From Vreelandella subglaciescola (GTDB taxonomy: Bacteria > Pseudomonadota > Gammaproteobacteria > Pseudomonadales > Halomonadaceae), in contig NZ_LT670847.1 of the NCBI RefSeq assembly GCF_900142895.1, positions 1,922,001-1,986,000 of the forward strand: a stretch of 64,000 nucleotides of DNA, in the 5' to 3' direction. The number at the start of each line of letters is the position of its first letter. Positions within the stretch are counted from its first letter, which is position 1. Below, piece by piece: positions 63,731 through 64,000 of the stretch. The translations under genes were made by a program, and so were the position numbers. The notes beneath the pieces are model-generated. The model had not been told where the DNA came from, made no database searches, and worked only from the letters and a program-made list of their open reading frames with translations.

Positions 63731-64000
63731 TTACTGGGACTCTTCCACCATGTAGTCAACGGATGCCTTGACCTCATCGTCAGACAGGCCAGCCTGGCCG
63801 CCTTTGGCCGGCATGGCGTTAAAGCCGTTGATGGCGTGGTCGTAGAGGGTGTCTTTGCCCTTTTCAATGTGCGAAGCCCACTGCTCGGCGTTACCCACCA
63901 CCGGAGCACCGGCAGCACCGGTGGCGTGGCAGGCCATGCAGGCCTTGTCGAAAACGGCTTTACCATCAATGCTTGCCCAGGCGGATTCGCCGCCGGCCGT
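63731..64000 (-). CDS. Cytochrome c5-like protein (5' end outside window)
   Basis: Ninety codons up to a TAA at 63731 are visible, starting beyond the window. The heme motif CMACH and the context DKACMACHATGAAGAPVVGN, a distal Met in NAMPAKGG, and the ending DDEVKASVDYMVEESQ are typical of small class I cytochromes c of the c5 group. It carries electrons in the periplasm, probably to a terminal oxidase. The N-terminal signal is not visible. Confidence 0.88.
   Translation of the reverse strand, partial: TAGGESAWASIDGKAVFDKACMACHATGAAGAPVVGNAEQWASHIEKGKDTLYDHAINGFNAMPAKGGQAGLSDDEVKASVDYMVEESQ

Overview
This window looks like chromosome from a moderately halophilic gammaproteobacterium, most likely a member of the Halomonadaceae. 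That is an inference from high-GC genes and from Pseudomonas/Halomonas-type gene orders: rph-crc-pyrE, gmk-rpoZ-spoT, recG-oxyR, ubiC-ubiA-phoB-phoR, and a rubredoxin reductase next to HU. No rRNA, tRNA or CRISPR array was seen.

Layout. 1-6.2 kb: sulfur and carbon control (a partial sulfide:quinone oxidoreductase-like gene, divergent cysJI, hexR). 6.2-18.5 kb: a scrambled accessory zone. It has two near-identical IS1380-family elements in opposite orientation (both 1717 bp, each with a 5-bp target duplication), two degenerate IS481-family copies, a duplicated ~560-bp module carrying a 73-aa gene (one copy has a premature stop), an AsmA gene broken by one TAA, a BON lipoprotein, a frameshifted hemolysin III gene, stranded 3' ends of other genes, and a low-GC orphan membrane protein. 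18.5-31 kb: DUF2442 protein, uvrD, a lone TRAP solute-binding protein, a thioesterase, pstS-pstC-pstA-pstB-phoU, cysZ and, convergent, phoB-phoR with two Pho boxes. 31-48.2 kb: housekeeping genes (ubiA, ubiC, rubredoxin reductase, hupA, FUSC transporter, recG, oxyR, ridA, spoT, rpoZ, gmk, an MFS exporter, an AlkA-type glycosylase, TraX-like and carboxymuconolactone decarboxylase-like proteins).

48.3-57.5 kb is a second accessory stretch: a small secreted protein made of 15-residue IGN repeats, a lipoprotein, an IS3 element, a GNAT enzyme, and a TonB-dependent receptor split exactly between Tyr and Asn codons by a TnpB-only IS200/IS605 element sitting 3' of TTTAC. A HipBA toxin-antitoxin pair with a nested palindromic operator follows. 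57.5-64 kb returns to core genes: yicC, rph, crc, pyrE, trmL, rep and a cytochrome c5-like gene cut by the window end.

Working together: the pst/phoU/phoBR genes form one phosphate-starvation unit. cysJI and cysZ serve sulfate assimilation. HexR and Crc are two layers of carbon control. UvrD, Rep, RecG and the glycosylase serve genome maintenance. The most noteworthy items are the TnpB element, whose ends, target motif, candidate guide RNA and target can all be read from the sequence, the IGN-repeat secreted protein, the Crc orthologue without nuclease residues, and the IS-driven decay of the 6-18 kb region.
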